Shown one piece after another: positions 30,181 through 42,341 of a stretch of 64,000 nucleotides of DNA (positions are counted from its first letter, which is position 1; each line of letters begins with the position of its first letter). Source of the DNA: Agarophyton chilense (lineage: Eukaryota > Rhodophyta > Florideophyceae > Gracilariales > Gracilariaceae); NCBI GenBank assembly GCA_030374765.1, contig JARGXX010000100.1, forward strand, positions 1,240,001 to 1,304,000. Reading direction: 5' to 3'. The position numbers were made by a program, and so were the translations under genes. The notes beneath the pieces are model-generated. The model was not told where the DNA came from, searched no databases, and saw only the letters and a list, made by a program, of their open reading frames with translations.

Positions 30181-30885
30181 ATGGCGTCTGCATCGACGCC
30201 AGCTGCGTCCGCATTGACGCACCAAGCGTCCGCATTGACGCACATTAATGAAACTGTAGATAGAAGTTACATCCTCCAACCACCATCATACGTCGCTTTT
30301 TCTGTCAATCATCCCCGTTTGTTATCCATCAACCCAAGGGCGATTCGAGTGCTTCTGCGCCAATACGAACAGTACACAATAGAAGTTATGGCTCGATCAT
30401 TGCAGCAAACCGTAGTGAACGCGACTAGAACCGAACCAGGCCGTTCCGTTAACCTCTCGTACTGTGTTGATGCCGAATGGCTAGAGTCGTCCATTGACTT
30501 GGAGTACATTCTTGGTGTCAAGTCTTTCGAAGAACTCACAGACGACAAACTGAGGGCATATTTAGAATCCGAAGCAATAGAAGAGAAAGACACAATGACA
30601 ATTTCCGCCATTGAGGCAATCATGCGTAGAGAAGTGTCAATGGACATGAGCGACACATCCTCACGATCTCGTATGAAACATCTATTCACTAGCTACGTAT
30701 CCGCTCTCCGACGCAATGGACTCTCATGGGTAATGAAAGACCATCAGAAACTTGTTGTGAGTCACCTCATACCAGCCATCAAGCCAAAAACCTTGCAGAA
30801 ACGGTTAAAGACGGACCTAGAGCTGGTATACGACCAGTTGAAGAAGGACGTCAAGGGATTTATGAAGCATGCTGTAACGCAATGA
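30181..30885 (+). pseudogene. Gag-like gene truncated by gypsy-2 LTR
   Basis: From ATG at 30181 a 234-codon frame shows a helical, charged protein. The pattern (MDMSDTSSRSRMKHLFTSY, then LSWVMKDHQKLVVSHLIPAI and LKKDVKGFMKHA) resembles Gag/capsid proteins of oomycete- and alga-type gypsy elements, in which a zinc knuckle would follow. Here the frame enters the gypsy-2 LTR at 30873 and ends within 4 codons on an LTR-derived TGA. The N-terminus contains a duplicated GCGTCCGCATTGACGCA. The remainder of the gene is not seen beyond the right end of gypsy-2. Function as a retroelement Gag is inferred from pattern only. Confidence 0.55.
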
Positions 30886-31318
30886 CGTGTTACGTCAGCG
30901 CACGGGTCTCGACCGGTGGTAGCGTGGTAGAGCGGGTCCTAAGGTTCGAATCCTTGACGGCGGCACTCCCAGAATACTTAATGCAATGGGCTGGCGTTTA
31001 CTGCGTAGTCCTGTAGATTGGAGCTACGGAAACGATGGCTTGAAGACCAAAGGGTGGAACTAATATACCAAAGGGGGTTTTTCAGTATCCTAACGGTGCC
31101 TACCGTACTGTAAGGGAGAAGCGTCACTCGAGCCAAGTAAATAGTACTGGCCAGGCGCGAGATCTCCCTGGCACTCTAGTGTTAATCTATTACACTAATT
31201 AAATTAAATTAGTGATCTACATGAGTCCACCTGAGGTCGACCCGTCCACGTGTCAACTGCAAGATCCTTCAGGGCCCGGCAGATTACAGGGCTCAACCGC
31301 TATCACCGCTCCTTCACA
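30873..31318 (-). repeat. 3' LTR of gypsy-2
   Basis: 446 bp, ending TGTAACGC on the + strand and starting TGTGAAGGAGCGG on the - strand. It is preceded on the - strand by the polypurine tract AAGGAGGGAGATA (31319-31331). It pairs with 51231-51678. Confidence 0.9.
30917..30953 (+). other. tRNA-like relic inside the gypsy-2 LTR
   Basis: GGTAGCGTGGTAGAGCGGG is followed closely by GGTTCGAATCC (30943-30953), a perfect Pol III B box. The first part resembles a tRNA D-arm (TAGCTCAGTGGTAGAGC) lacking TCA. The anticodon arm is too short for a working tRNA. The same sequence with few changes occurs in the other LTR (51275-51311). Confidence 0.5.
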
Positions 31319-31729
31319 TATCTCCCTCCTTAGGATTCGACCGTCACGGCGAAGTTTAGATGGTTTCATAACTACTCCAGGGGACGCGTGCATTTCATTG
31401 CTCCCGGTACCATTGGGTGCGGCGGTACGTCGCGTCGTCACCGTCTGCGGGGATGCGGGGATGCGTGAGCTGACCATTGGCGCCGAAGGGCAATTAATTT
31501 GCCTCCGGATTGAAACTGTCAGGCGCCGTGAGCGCTGGCCATAGGTGCATCGTCGGCGTATTCCTCACGTCGCGTTGCCGAGACGGTCCATTGGGTTCTT
31601 CCTTCGTCTCCGTTCTTCCCTTGGCGGCCCTACGCGCTTCGTTCAACGTTGTTCACGCCTGTCAGTCCTTTCGGGTCAACTCCATTAGTTCGTCTTTTCC
31701 TCGTGGTACCTTTCCATTGGTTGCACGCG

Positions 31730-34729
31730 ATGCCTAAATCACCTTATAAGACCGCCGGATACGCCGTACTTCCTTCGGACTATGTCGCCTCCACCGGCTC
31801 TCCCATTTACTTCCCGGCGGACCACCCTGGGGCCAGCGGTACCATGACGTCAAACAACCCAGCGGGGAGCTCCTCGGGATACCAAGTGGCCTACGAGCTG
31901 TGGAGCAAAACCCGGCGACGGGAAGTGCTCTCAAGTTGTTCGAAGCCTTGCTCCCTGGGGGAGGCAGACTCAGAGACAGAGCCCTCCGTTCCACCCGTAG
32001 TGTGTGGTGTAACTCCCACGGGGATTCCGGCAGTACCGACGGAGGTGAGGGGTAGAAACCGTTGGGTCGGGAATGGGTATGGGTATCCCAAAGAATGGGG
32101 GAAAATCCGGCGAAGAGGAAAAACGGGTGGAGGGTCGGGCACTAACAGGCACCGGACCCGAGAACCAGAAAAGGGGCGAAACAACAAAAGAAACCCAATA
32201 CAGGGGCGAAAACCTGTCCTCGAAAGAAAACAAAAAAAGCACGCAACAAGTAAGCAGAACCCCCACGGGGTATCGTGCACGCAGGTCGTTTGAGCGGTCC
32301 CAAGGGGGTGGTTGCACGGAACCCAAACGTGGGCACTCTCCAAGTGGAGTCGTGTCCCTACGCAGACGTTGCTAACCAGAGCCCGTTCCGGGTTGTAAGG
32401 CCAAAACGATGGCCACGAAGAACCTCTAAAGGTATCGAAGACCAACCTTGGTTACCATTTACTTTGAGCTTGGGACTGTCAGATCTCGCCTCCCTAAGTA
32501 GGGCCCACTAACTAAACTCTACAGTAGTGCACACCTGCTCAGAGCCATACACGTGGCGATCCCATTGTCAGGGCCCAAAAATCCAACGTTCTAACAAATA
32601 TCCGAAAAATCGGTGCCAAAGTTAAGCCACGTGTATCACGGGGCCAATCCAACCATGGGCCATCCGAAATTTCACTTCTTCGGCGAATTCTAACCGAAAA
32701 ACAGTGCCACCTCAGCACACCTTAGAGGGGATCATAGTCATAACCCTCGGAGGGTTCAATCCTCATTCTATGAGTTGCATCTTCAAGTATCCCCTAACTG
32801 GGCGTTGCTCTACACGAGCGTCCGGGGAACCGATATGACCATACCATCAGAAGAAACACGCGGGCAGTGCGTCATGCCGTTCTCCCGTTCTCAGTGGAAG
32901 AATACCAAAGGTTTAGCCACATGTATCTCGACGCCCGAAGGTTTGCCAAGATACCCGACTTCCGGAGGGGCAGCAAGAACGCGCGCAGCGTTTCGTGGTA
33001 TAACCGATTGTTGCATCGTCCTGTGGATCCGCGTTCGGCGACGCGATGTCGCAAACTCGTCCAAGCGAACATGCCGTACGTCCGCTGCGAGGAAGAAGAT
33101 TACCAGTTCAGGGTGAACAAACTCCTTTCGGACCTATACACGGACTTCATCTCACCTCATGTGCGCTTTCCTCCGGCTGGTCACGACCTCTTGGCGCTTA
33201 TGTGCTTCCGGCCACAGTACAACCACTTATTCTAGATGTCCTACTGGGTCTACGGGAACGAATTGCACGAGCCCGATGGTCGTCTGCGACAATCTTTGGG
33301 GTTCTTCTTTTGTTGGCACCAAGTGGAGTTCCACGAAATGAGCGCCGACAAACGCCTTCCGTTGTACATTTCCCTACTCCACCACGACGAAAACCAATGG
33401 GCCGTGTATTGGAGTGTCTCGCCGCTCCTTCTGGTTCCTACGCCGCCCGTGGTGGCGTATCACTCGTCCCAACATATGAACGCTGACCATGAACGAAGGT
33501 CCTGGCTGTCCTGGCAGGTGTTCTTCGTCGAGTTCGGCGTGATGTTCCTTATGGCCTTTCTGGATACCGCGAAATACGGAATCCGGGGTACTGTCCGTTA
33601 GCAAGATTTGAGGGTGTGGTATGATGAGAACATACCCGGTCCTCAGGATCCACTAATCCTGCTCCCGGACATCATGATCCGTTTCTTAAGGAACCTGGGC
33701 ATACAAAACATCGTCCGTGGGAATCAGTTAGACGTCGAGGAGACCGAGGCCCTTTTGGATCATGTCCTACAGGTGGAGTGGGGCAAGACTCCCGGGTTCC
33801 TTTGGTATGAATGTGATTCCGACTCATTCACGCCGATTCCACTGCATCCGCAGGGTCGGGAAGACGGCCGTGCCTATCCCGCCAAGCCCTTTAGGATTCA
33901 ACCATCGGACATTCCGAGGCGTCATGTGCCCGACTATTATCCGAAGGCCATTGTTTTTGATCCTCTTTGCTTCGAGCCTGATGTGGAAGCCGCGCCGTTA
34001 GTTCCTGCTGGTATGTCCGACGAAGAATCCTTTGAGGAAGATCCCTTCGCCTTACTTGTGGAGGGCATTCATCCTCCGATTGAGTCCGCCGTTGTATTTG
34101 AACCGGGTTCTCCTTCTTCAGCTCCTCCGGGCGCTGTTCCTCAGGATGGGCTCTCGAATGAAGCGCCCGTCGCCCAAATGTCTATTCCTCCTGGCGAGGT
34201 TACTGTCGAAACCGAAAGTCCTGTAGGCGAGGCACTTGCTCAGACGTCCAACGAGTGCGTCGACATCGCTCCGTCCTCTCCGTTAGTCCACTTTCCTGCT
34301 TCGGTCACGGCTTCCGCCGCGGATCTCCGCCATGTCTGCCGTACCGTTGGTATCACGGCCTCGATGGACATTGCGACAGTCCTGAGGAAAGCAAGCTCCT
34401 GGGCGCGCCGCTCGGCTCGCTACGCCGCGGTTGTCCAACAGGGTCAGAACCTGAAGACCGCCATGGTCACTATCCTATAGCAGAATGGGCAGGCGATGTC
34501 CCAGAGGGTTACTGCCGACTTGGATGTCCAATATCGTCTCAATTTGAGTGACCGGCAGGTTTTCGATGGTGAAAATAGTTCCTCAGTAGAATCCCCGCCG
34601 AGAAAGCGTGCTCGGCTCGCTGGGGCCGGTTCGGGTGGTCCAGTTGGCTCCTCAGGTGACCCTAGTCCCGGTTTCGCTCCTGCAGGTGCCAATGAAAACG
34701 ACGGAGTTACTCCTGCGCCGCCCCAGTGA
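31730..34729 (+). pseudogene. Antisense accessory frame of gypsy-2 (aORF)
   Basis: This lies on the strand opposite to pol, between the chromodomain end and the 3' LTR. One frame is open from 32798 to 34729 except for three TAG codons at 33233, 33599 and 34478 (about 640 codons). A separate open stretch starts at ATG 31730 and reaches 32293, and may be an upstream exon. Visible features are an N-terminal hydrophobic/aromatic part, a block LLLVPTPPVVAY, a second block with LGIQNIV and LLDHVL, a Pro/Ser/Glu-rich centre, and a basic PPRKRARL nuclear-localisation-like patch near the C-terminus. It matches no family I recognise. The frame at 55.9-54.5 kb in gypsy-3 is homologous by eye. Antisense frames at this position are known in some plant Ty3/gypsy lineages such as Grande. 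Confidence 0.6.
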
Positions 34730-34901
34730 GTCCTGTTGGTATTCGGAGCGCTTCCGCGAACCTTTAGGTCAAACCGAGGGCTGTTAGGCCTCTGTTAGTT
34801 GTCAAATAAATTAATGCTTGTGCTTTCCCAACGTCGTTCTTGTATCTCAAATGTGCTTGCCCCGGGACGGCGTCTCATTTTGAGAGCGTCCCGGGTCTTT
34901 C

Positions 34902-35901
34902 TCAGGTGTCTCCGATGAACTGACTTTGTTCCCTGATGCAGAAGCTACGACGAACCGTCGTGCTCCGGCGAACCGTCGTGCTCCGGCGAACCGTCGTGTC
35001 GGGAGGCGGTTGGGGAGGCGTTTTGGGATTATTCGGGCCTATGGTTGGATTATTCGGACCAATGGTTGCCCCCTCCTGAAGGCCGCGCTCCGAGTGGCTG
35101 ATTCTGCGCCAATAGCGGGCAATAAAACTAGCCGGAATGGTTTGAGGCTCTTGCAAAGTGTTTTCCTCAGGTGTGCAACCGAACCAACGGATTCGATAGC
35201 GCATTGTTCCATCTTCTCCCATACCGGCGGAGATGATACGCTCAATCACATATTCCGGTTGGTGTTCATCCTCCGGAAGGAGAGTGTGGTCCAGAGGGGC
35301 GAATCCATCGGAGTCGGTTGGGAGCAATGAGTCATAGTAGTTGGCATTGGCCATCGTGTCCATGGGGCTAGTGGAGTCCTCGGGAACTGCCTTAGGGGGT
35401 GTGGAGACTTGAATGTCGACCGGAGGTCGTGGTGCTTCCTTTGGGGCAGGGGGCTGGGACGTTCGTGGTGCGGAGGAACTGGGAGCTCGTGTCACGCGGT
35501 CAATAGACACGGTGTCCTGTTGGCCGTCAATGAGTAAAGTGATGGTGTGTTCATTGGCCTTAAGGACTTTGTATGGTCCCGTAGAGCGGGGTAAGAGCGT
35601 CCGCGTAGTGTCCTCGTGTTCCTCACTGTCCTTCGGTGGTCGGTCCAGGTAAACCAGATCTCCTTTCCCAAAGGTCGGTGTGTTCCAAACGGCTTTGTCG
35701 AAATTGCACTTGTAGCGCCGTTGAGCGTTGATTAGTACCGTTCTGGCTGATTGGAGAAGGCGGTCAATGCGTCAGCGCGAGTAGCGCTTCGTCTGGGTAG
35801 GATTCATCTCTTCAATTATGTCCTGGGGTTTGATAGACTCCTGAAGGTCAACAGCTATCGGCGGCGGCGCTCTCGTTAGCGTTAAGTCGAAGGGCATTGT
35901 C
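34902..35901 (-). pseudogene. gypsy-2 integrase C-terminus and chromodomain
   Basis: Continuation of pol after the CACTA insertion. It starts with TMPFDLTLTRAPP (the conserved integrase STG..PF box), then KGDLVYLDRPPK, a GPYKVLKANEHTITL GPY/F module and, near 35140-35280, a chromodomain: EYVIERIISAGMG, YRIRWFGCTPEENTLQEP. One TGA interrupts the frame near 35780. The tail contains an 18-bp tandem repeat encoding TTVRRS units. A chromodomain places the element among chromoviruses, which target integration to marked chromatin. Confidence 0.85.
34951..34998 (-). repeat. 18-bp tandem repeat in chromodomain tail
   Basis: cgaaccgtcgtgctccgg occurs twice in full (34951-34968, 34969-34986) and a third time in part, encoding Thr-Val-Arg-Arg-Ser repeats on the - strand. 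Confidence 0.85.
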
Positions 35902-35904
35902 CCT

Positions 35905-36110
35905 CCCAGTCGAAATCTGAGATAGAGGTTTGATATAGGTTTGATATAAACTCAGTTATATAATTTGGATATATTTCACTGACGTGTTTTAGATAAAGGG
36001 TATACATAGATTTGATATCTTTAAGTTCCCTGACAGATATGTTTTTAATGTTTTTTTGATAAATCTCGGATACCCTCGGGATATTTTTAAGAGAAAGGCC
36101 AGATGTCGTT
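35905..36110. repeat. Left terminal and subterminal repeats of the CACTA-like element
   Basis: The terminal inverted repeat begins CCCAGTCGAAAT. Inside it lie many GATATA/TATATC-type units (tttgatata occurs twice, then ggatatatttc, gatatcttt, gatatgttt, gggatattttt). CACTA elements use such subterminal arrays as binding sites for a TnpA-type protein. Confidence 0.65.
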
Positions 36111-39100
36111 CTATTATTAGAGAGTTATAGGCCAGTTATCGCATCGAGATTTCTCCGTGGAGAAAAAACGGCAAAATTGATGCGGTTATGATGAGCTCTG
36201 AAACAACTTTGCATAGGTTGGTTATTTTTACCTAGAAGCAGGATACGCCTGCATTATCGGGACCTAGTCCAGAATAATAGCAGGGTATGATAACGAAAAC
36301 CCTGTAGCACCTAATGGGCGCATCTGATTATTCCTAGTTTTCCACCACACCACTTTGCTTTGCATCGGCGACGACTTGATTCTCACCCTTCAACAACACG
36401 GCGCCGCACTGATGCACTGACCGCTCATGAAGTTTCCACCGCCCGTACTGTAATTTATTGCATCGTGCTGCGCTTAGACCACCTTTTTCACATGTTCAAG
36501 AACCATAGTATTGTGTTTTTAAACTGCAGCACGTCGAACCCCAGGAACGAGTACACGACACCGAACGCCAGCCCTACTTAGTTTTATACAATGGATACCG
36601 TCAGAGATCAGGATTACCACGGTATGGAATCCATTTCATTCAGCATAACGGTCAAAGCGCATCGTTTGGACATCAAATGCGGCGAGCTCTCTCTCAAAAT
36701 AGTTGGAGATAATGGAAAGTTCAATGGCTCCGCTCCATGACATTCATGATCTAAAGCTCTTGAGCACCCACGGCTTCCCTCACAATTTCGCAGTGAAACT
36801 GGTGATGCGCTGTGCGTCTGAGAAAGGTTCTTACAGAGCCTAAGACACGCGAGTTGTCGTCTGGAACCTCACCGTTTAAAAGCTTGCCATTTGAGAGAAT
36901 GGACGACGATGGATTAGGTGAAGCTTGGAAGCGCGTTCTACTGTGGCCGACGGTGCAATTGCGACCAAGGACGTCGTCAACTGGACGAGGAGCACATAAA
37001 CATGGGGATAATTCATATGAAACGGGCGATTCCTCATCGTCGGTAAGGGGTTTTGGTGGGAAGCCGCTACATACTGGGAGAGTAACGGAGGATGTCGGTC
37101 CATAGAAGAGCACAGTTGAAGCATATTGAGATGGTGGGAGAGGGAGAACATACTCGATGTCGCACGTAATTGAGCCTTTGGCGATCCGAAAATGTGGGCT
37201 GGGTCGACCTGGTAGTCGGAGACGCCCTGGATGGAACGCAGTCGTAGCTTCAGTTGCACGAGCGCAACAATAGGAAGGAATGGGTGCCGAGCTTGTTGCA
37301 GTTGGGGTTCGGACGAGAAAGAAGGTCAAAGATCAAGGAGGGCAGCTCTGGAGCAAGTGTGTATGTGACAGCGGCGTGCTACAGCGAACGGGTGGGGTTG
37401 GGGAGCGATGCAGCGGATGCTGAGGCTTGGCCCCGACTGCCGGGCGGCGTTCCTGTTATTGTAACCGAATTCGGGGATGGTGAGGTTCTTTGTGCGTGGC
37501 GCATTGAAGCTCGCAGAGTCTCTCTTGAAAGCTGCTATCTCGACCATGAGCTATTCCGTCATGCCTCCACACCACCAGTCTCAAGTACGTCTTGTACCTA
37601 AGTGCGTAAATCCTCAACCGCTTCCGCCCCTGCCCTCTGCTCTGCCTATTCCATGGGCTTTGGGGCAGTTGTACGTTGTTCTTGGTCATCATGCCCACTC
37701 TTTGGGGAACGCCGCCACAGGCCAAAATGGCCAAAATGCCCGGGCTCAGGGCCCCTCCGTCGCTGCAAACCACCCCATCTTACGGTGAACCCAATGTCAG
37801 ATGAAATAGAACTCTACGAGCGCAAATTGAAGTATTGCACTGAGGGGAAGATGCATCATGGTGAAACAGTGCGTCTATCACGTGAAACAGATCCATGAAC
37901 TGCGGCGTACAAGACACATGTACTCAAGAAATGAATAGGTGCGTTCAGCAGAGGGAGCCCGTGCATTCGCAAGACAAAGCGGATGAATTAGAGAGAAGGT
38001 GCCATGCATTTCCAATATGAAGTGTAGCGCAAACGAGGGGAGCCATGCGCCAAGGTGTCAGATGGAGAAACCGACGAGTGGTGTCCTGTGAAAATATCGC
38101 AGCCGGCTGAACGAGGAGAGGGCCGCTGGACGAAGTAGAGAGGTTTGATTGAGAGAGAGATAGCAGGAACGGAGGCAAGCAACGTCTCTCGGAAATTTCG
38201 AAGCCAGAGAAGCAAGAATGTGGACGGTGGGTCGGACGACACGGGCACCCGACAGGGATGGCTCTTTTTGGAGTCTGAGCGATTTCGAAACCCCTTTCCT
38301 TTCAAGATGGCGGGAACAAGCGGCGCAATTCCTTTCAAACGAGTGCATCAAATGCTCGTATACGTGTACAATGTGTGCTGAGAGAGCCTACTGGTCACAA
38401 GTGGTATTGCGCACTGTGTACCTTGCTCCACAAGGACAACTCCAGGCTCACATTGCGAAAAGCTCTGGAAAATTGTTTCTTTCCAAACAGCCCACCACAT
38501 GTTGCGGAGCTGCTTGACCTCCGGCAGTTTCTGCGACCAAGTCGTTTTCATTCCTTTGCCGATATTTTGGAATTGATAACGAGCATCAATGTAATACGAA
38601 GGGCTCTGCTCTTTCCTCTTCATCTCTAACAACCATTGCGTCTTGTGGAACACCAACACACACACAACACCGAAAAGGAGAGTGTGTGCCAAACGCATGT
38701 TCCCAATCAACCTTGCTTCTCTTCGCTCACCTTAGTTTTTTCTTGCAATTTGTTGATGCCCACATTCTAAGTAGCCTAGTAGTCGCGGTTGAACCAGCCT
38801 GCGAAAATGAAGATGGTATGTTCCGCAATGACGTCCCAAACTATTTAAATCTCAACAACTTCCTTGAATACGTACAGTACTATCCTCAAATACACTTCTC
38901 TGCAGTTCATCTAGAAAATATCGCCGCCCACCATGATCAAAGTATCCAATCTTTCCATAAACAGACGATATCTGCTCAAATGTTTTGTAAGTGTCCAAGG
39001 TTGTTCCCTTTCGTACATTTGAGCCAAGTTTTGTGGAGACTGTCTCGTGCTTTCTGTTTACGCGAAGTCCATTCTGCCATTGGATACGAACTAACTTGAA

Positions 39101-39170
39101 GCAAGCATTCTTTTTGGCTCTGGTGGTAGCGTGTTCAACGTAGACTTCAGCCTCATAGATATCCAGAACT
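35930..39170. other. Left arm of the CACTA-like element, no recognised gene
   Basis: Several open frames of 100-190 codons occur on both strands. Examples are 36751-37329 (-, 192 codons), 38348-38710 (-, 120 codons, with one hydrophobic segment near its N-terminus) and 38686-39099 (+, 137 codons). None has a motif I recognise. They may be captured host fragments or exons of spliced element genes. Confidence 0.35.
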
Positions 39171-39175
39171 CTGCC

Positions 39176-41386
39176 TTAGTAGGTTTCGATGACCTCACTC
39201 TCAAGTTCAGAGGCATAGTCAGCAGCTATCAAATGGCATTGGCGAGCCATGAATTCTTTCCTTGACTGCTTGGCATCTCTTTTCTGATAGTGTGAAAGAA
39301 TTTCAATCGCAAAACCATTGTGCTCATCTTTAAGTATGGCGCGTTGATATGAGTGTACCGATACAATCTGCAGAAGATTGTAGTTAACGGAAAGAACTGT
39401 TTCAACACAGTCCACCAACTGTTTGGGAACTTCGCCAGTGAAAGAATTTTCTCTTGGTCCGGCCAAACTCCACATTGATTCATGACCCCAACCAACTGCC
39501 CTTAGCTAATAAATGTTCGACGATCCTTTCAGACAACTGTCGGACTCGCTCTCGTCATATTCTTCCCCGTCAGATTCTTATGTGCTGTTCTTTGGATCAA
39601 GGTCATCACGGATCTCTTCAGTAGACGACGAAGAAGTAGTGTGGTTATCAGTAGGTTTAAATCCTTGACGAACTCCTCCAAGCAGCATTCCAGTGGCAAA
39701 TCGAGACAGATAGCCGTTCAGAACATTTGTTTCGAGGAGTGTGGATGATTTAGCATACCGAACTAGCTCTCCAATTACACGCTCCGGAAGAAACTGTGAA
39801 GTATTCAAAAGTGGGCCATTCTCTTCCAACATTTCACGAAGGTGAAGAGAAGTATGTATTATTGGAGTGAAAACGAAAGAGTGATACTCGTCAACGAAAA
39901 AATTCTTTGCATACAGTGCATGAAGCTTTTAAACTAGATATGTAAGAGTCTGAACTGACTCAGGCCGAGGAGTGGGATCCAGAACGACGAAAACCACTCT
40001 TCGCAGCGGGACACACACATCGATCATATGTGGGTCGCATCTGGTGTGTGACAAAATAGGGACAAAATAATGAAGAGCGAATATCTTGAGAGTCTCAGCC
40101 TTGAAGGAAGATAACTGCTCTAAAGAGAGAGGAAACCGCCCCTAGTCCGTGGGGACTCCGGACGACCAAAGCTCTAGAGAGCGGTTGATTCGTGTTATAT
40201 GAACATCCAATAGGACGAAAGAAGACTCTGTACAAAGATTATCATGCATTCCAAATGTCAAACGTGTCATTGGCGATACAAGCCCACTCAAGCATAAATT
40301 CATTTTGTCGTAAGGGAACGAGTTCGCAAAGTCAGAAAGAAAAGTTGACAGTAAAGGCGTACGCTTAATTCCAGTTTCCCGCATGATTCTAGAAATTGTA
40401 CCGCGAGCCTGTCCGCTGCGCGCCCTGCTGAGCCTGTCCCATGTCTGTCGAATACTCTTGTTTGTCCTTGGATTGGAGCACTCTGATTGAATCCATCCGA
40501 AGTAGTGGCTCTCTCTGATTGCACGGTTTCGGCATTGCACACTTCCAGATGGCTTCAACACATTACTGACCGCTGTCTTCTCGCAGTAACGACAAGAAAG
40601 TTTTGCCTTGTGCCCAACAAACCCTCCTATCTTGGTGGCAGCGAGCCAATCTGCTGTAACTAACAAGACAAAAACTAACACTCGTCTATCAAAACCATCC
40701 AAACAGCTCATTTCAATACCACGCTTCAGTTCTTCCAAGTCCTCAAATATAGGCTGAAAGAATGTTTCGAAGACATCGCTTTCGTGAGTACCTGGTACTA
40801 AAGCCGGGATCAGAACATTGCATGCTCTGAATCTGTAGGACACATCGAGATTTAGAACATTAAGCATAATGGGCGAGGAGGATCGCATCGAAGGGAGTCT
40901 ATTCTTTCCTATCTCGACGCCATCCGTACTCAACGCGACGATAATGAACAGTTCTTTGTCTACGTTCCAAGTCTGGAGTCTCTCCTTGTGTTGTCGTGCA
41001 AAAGATTTACCGTGAAAGTAGTCAAACAAGTGAGATGTCTCTGCTGTTCTCATGGCATTTTGAGCTAGTCGAAAGCCTTCGAAAAGTTCACAAAAAGAAT
41101 TCTCCTCCATACACATTGCCTGAAAGAGGTGTATTGGCTTCAAGTACGCCAAACGCCTTGCCTTACTAAGAGGTTTATTGAAACCCCAAAAAATGCAATA
41201 CTCATGATGCTTGTACAGACCAGTTGCAGCCATGTGTCCATCAGTACAGCCTTTTGTTGACTGCACATGAACTCCGGTTCGTTGTATGATGTAACTCTTT
41301 ATACTTTCATAAGTTAGATGAGATTCCCCGCAAGTTAGACGAAAGATTCTGCGACAGTCCTCACGAGAGCAAGCACTGTGCTGCAA
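39176..41386 (-). pseudogene. Tnp2-type CACTA transposase, interrupted
   Basis: The main frame (40142-41386, 414 codons) carries the Tnp2 core. This includes LFIIVALSTDGVEIGKN (first catalytic Asp region), the variant IPALVPGTHESDVFETFFQP (usually the GP-K-P..-DxFL-PL box), LVTADWLAATKIGGFVGH (second conserved Asp) and the zinc-like CRYCEK. Downstream pieces in other frames continue the family's C-terminal part: ERVIGELVRYAKSSTLLETN with NGYLS at 39578-39832, and WSLAGPRENSF at 39176-39475. The intervening stops and frame changes are either decay or unrecognised introns. An N-terminal Ser/Pro-rich frame with a RPRKRRK basic patch at 41663-42115 (-) may be the 5' exon. Confidence 0.75.
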
Positions 41387-42341
41387 GACGTGAAACAGAG
41401 ATACCAGACCTTTCGACTCAGTTTCTAGTCGAGAAATGCGGCGGAAAATTGTTTCCCGGACTAACAGTGCACGCTAAAGACGTACGAAAGCTTCTTGGCT
41501 CTCATTTCTACGGTCGGGAAAATCCTAGAGATGAGGCACACTGCCGAAACTGTCTTGTGGATGTAATGAAGATATATCGTACAATTCTTTTGATTTTAAA
41601 TGGTCATTGTTAGGCAACTGAGGCTCAACAAATGCATCTCTTGAACTTCTCGGCCGAAGTTGTCACCATAAAGGAGTCTTCCGTCGTTTACGGGGTCTCC
41701 AAACCGCTTCGTTCACCGCTACGAAGTGTTCATCGCTTTTTGGAGACGGGCATATAGAAACAAAGCTCTTTCTGGAGGAGATCATAATGTCCTGATCGCA
41801 TAGCAAGGACCCGACTTCTGGTGAATCAGTAGTTAAAGATGTAGGGCTGTTCTGAAAGGAGATGATTTCTTCCTGATCGAACGAAAAGGAGCCAACATCT
41901 GGGGATTCAAGGGTAAAAGATGGGGTGGGAGACAACAAAGGCTTTTCTGAGAACGGCATGACAGGAATTCTATGTGTAGTAAACGAATGAATTAGGAGGT
42001 TGGCAGAACAGATGAAGGAGTATAAGTGAAGATATAAACCTTGTGTTGGTTGATTGGCATCTTCAGTCGGCAGGGCGTATCTGCTTGAATCATGAACCGA
42101 AAAGTTCATCCACATTTCACATCGAATTCGATAAAATCATCGTTCCCGCCTAGGCTGATACTTTTCTTCCATCTTGGTGAGGGAGCGAAGCTCGTCTGTA
42201 ACAACTCTCGCTTTGCTCTTGCGATGGTGCATGGCCACGATTGGCTTTCCCCTTCGCTTGGAATTCTCCTTTGGTCTATTTGGCTCCTCTGTTTCGTGTC
42301 TCTTTATCGTTCTTCCTTGCGTTTTTTGTAATCTTTCCACA

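Noticed and set aside
31253-33486. Many overlapping open frames on both strands around 31.3-33.5 kb as separate genes
   Set aside because: They are shadows of the antisense accessory frame or of LTR and GC-rich sequence and lack motifs.
33233-34480. Three interruptions of the gypsy-2 antisense frame are all TAG, two followed by CAA/CAG, as in readthrough or recoded UAG
   Set aside because: The flavoenzyme 1 gene and the copia pol both terminate with TAG, the gag of the same element has TAA and TGA as well, and gypsy-3's homologous frame has all three stop types. Ordinary nonsense decay is simpler.
36751-37329. 192-codon - strand frame in the CACTA left arm as a captured host gene
   Set aside because: Pro/Ser-rich with no recognisable domain and open frames also on the other strand; kept only as part of the arm description.
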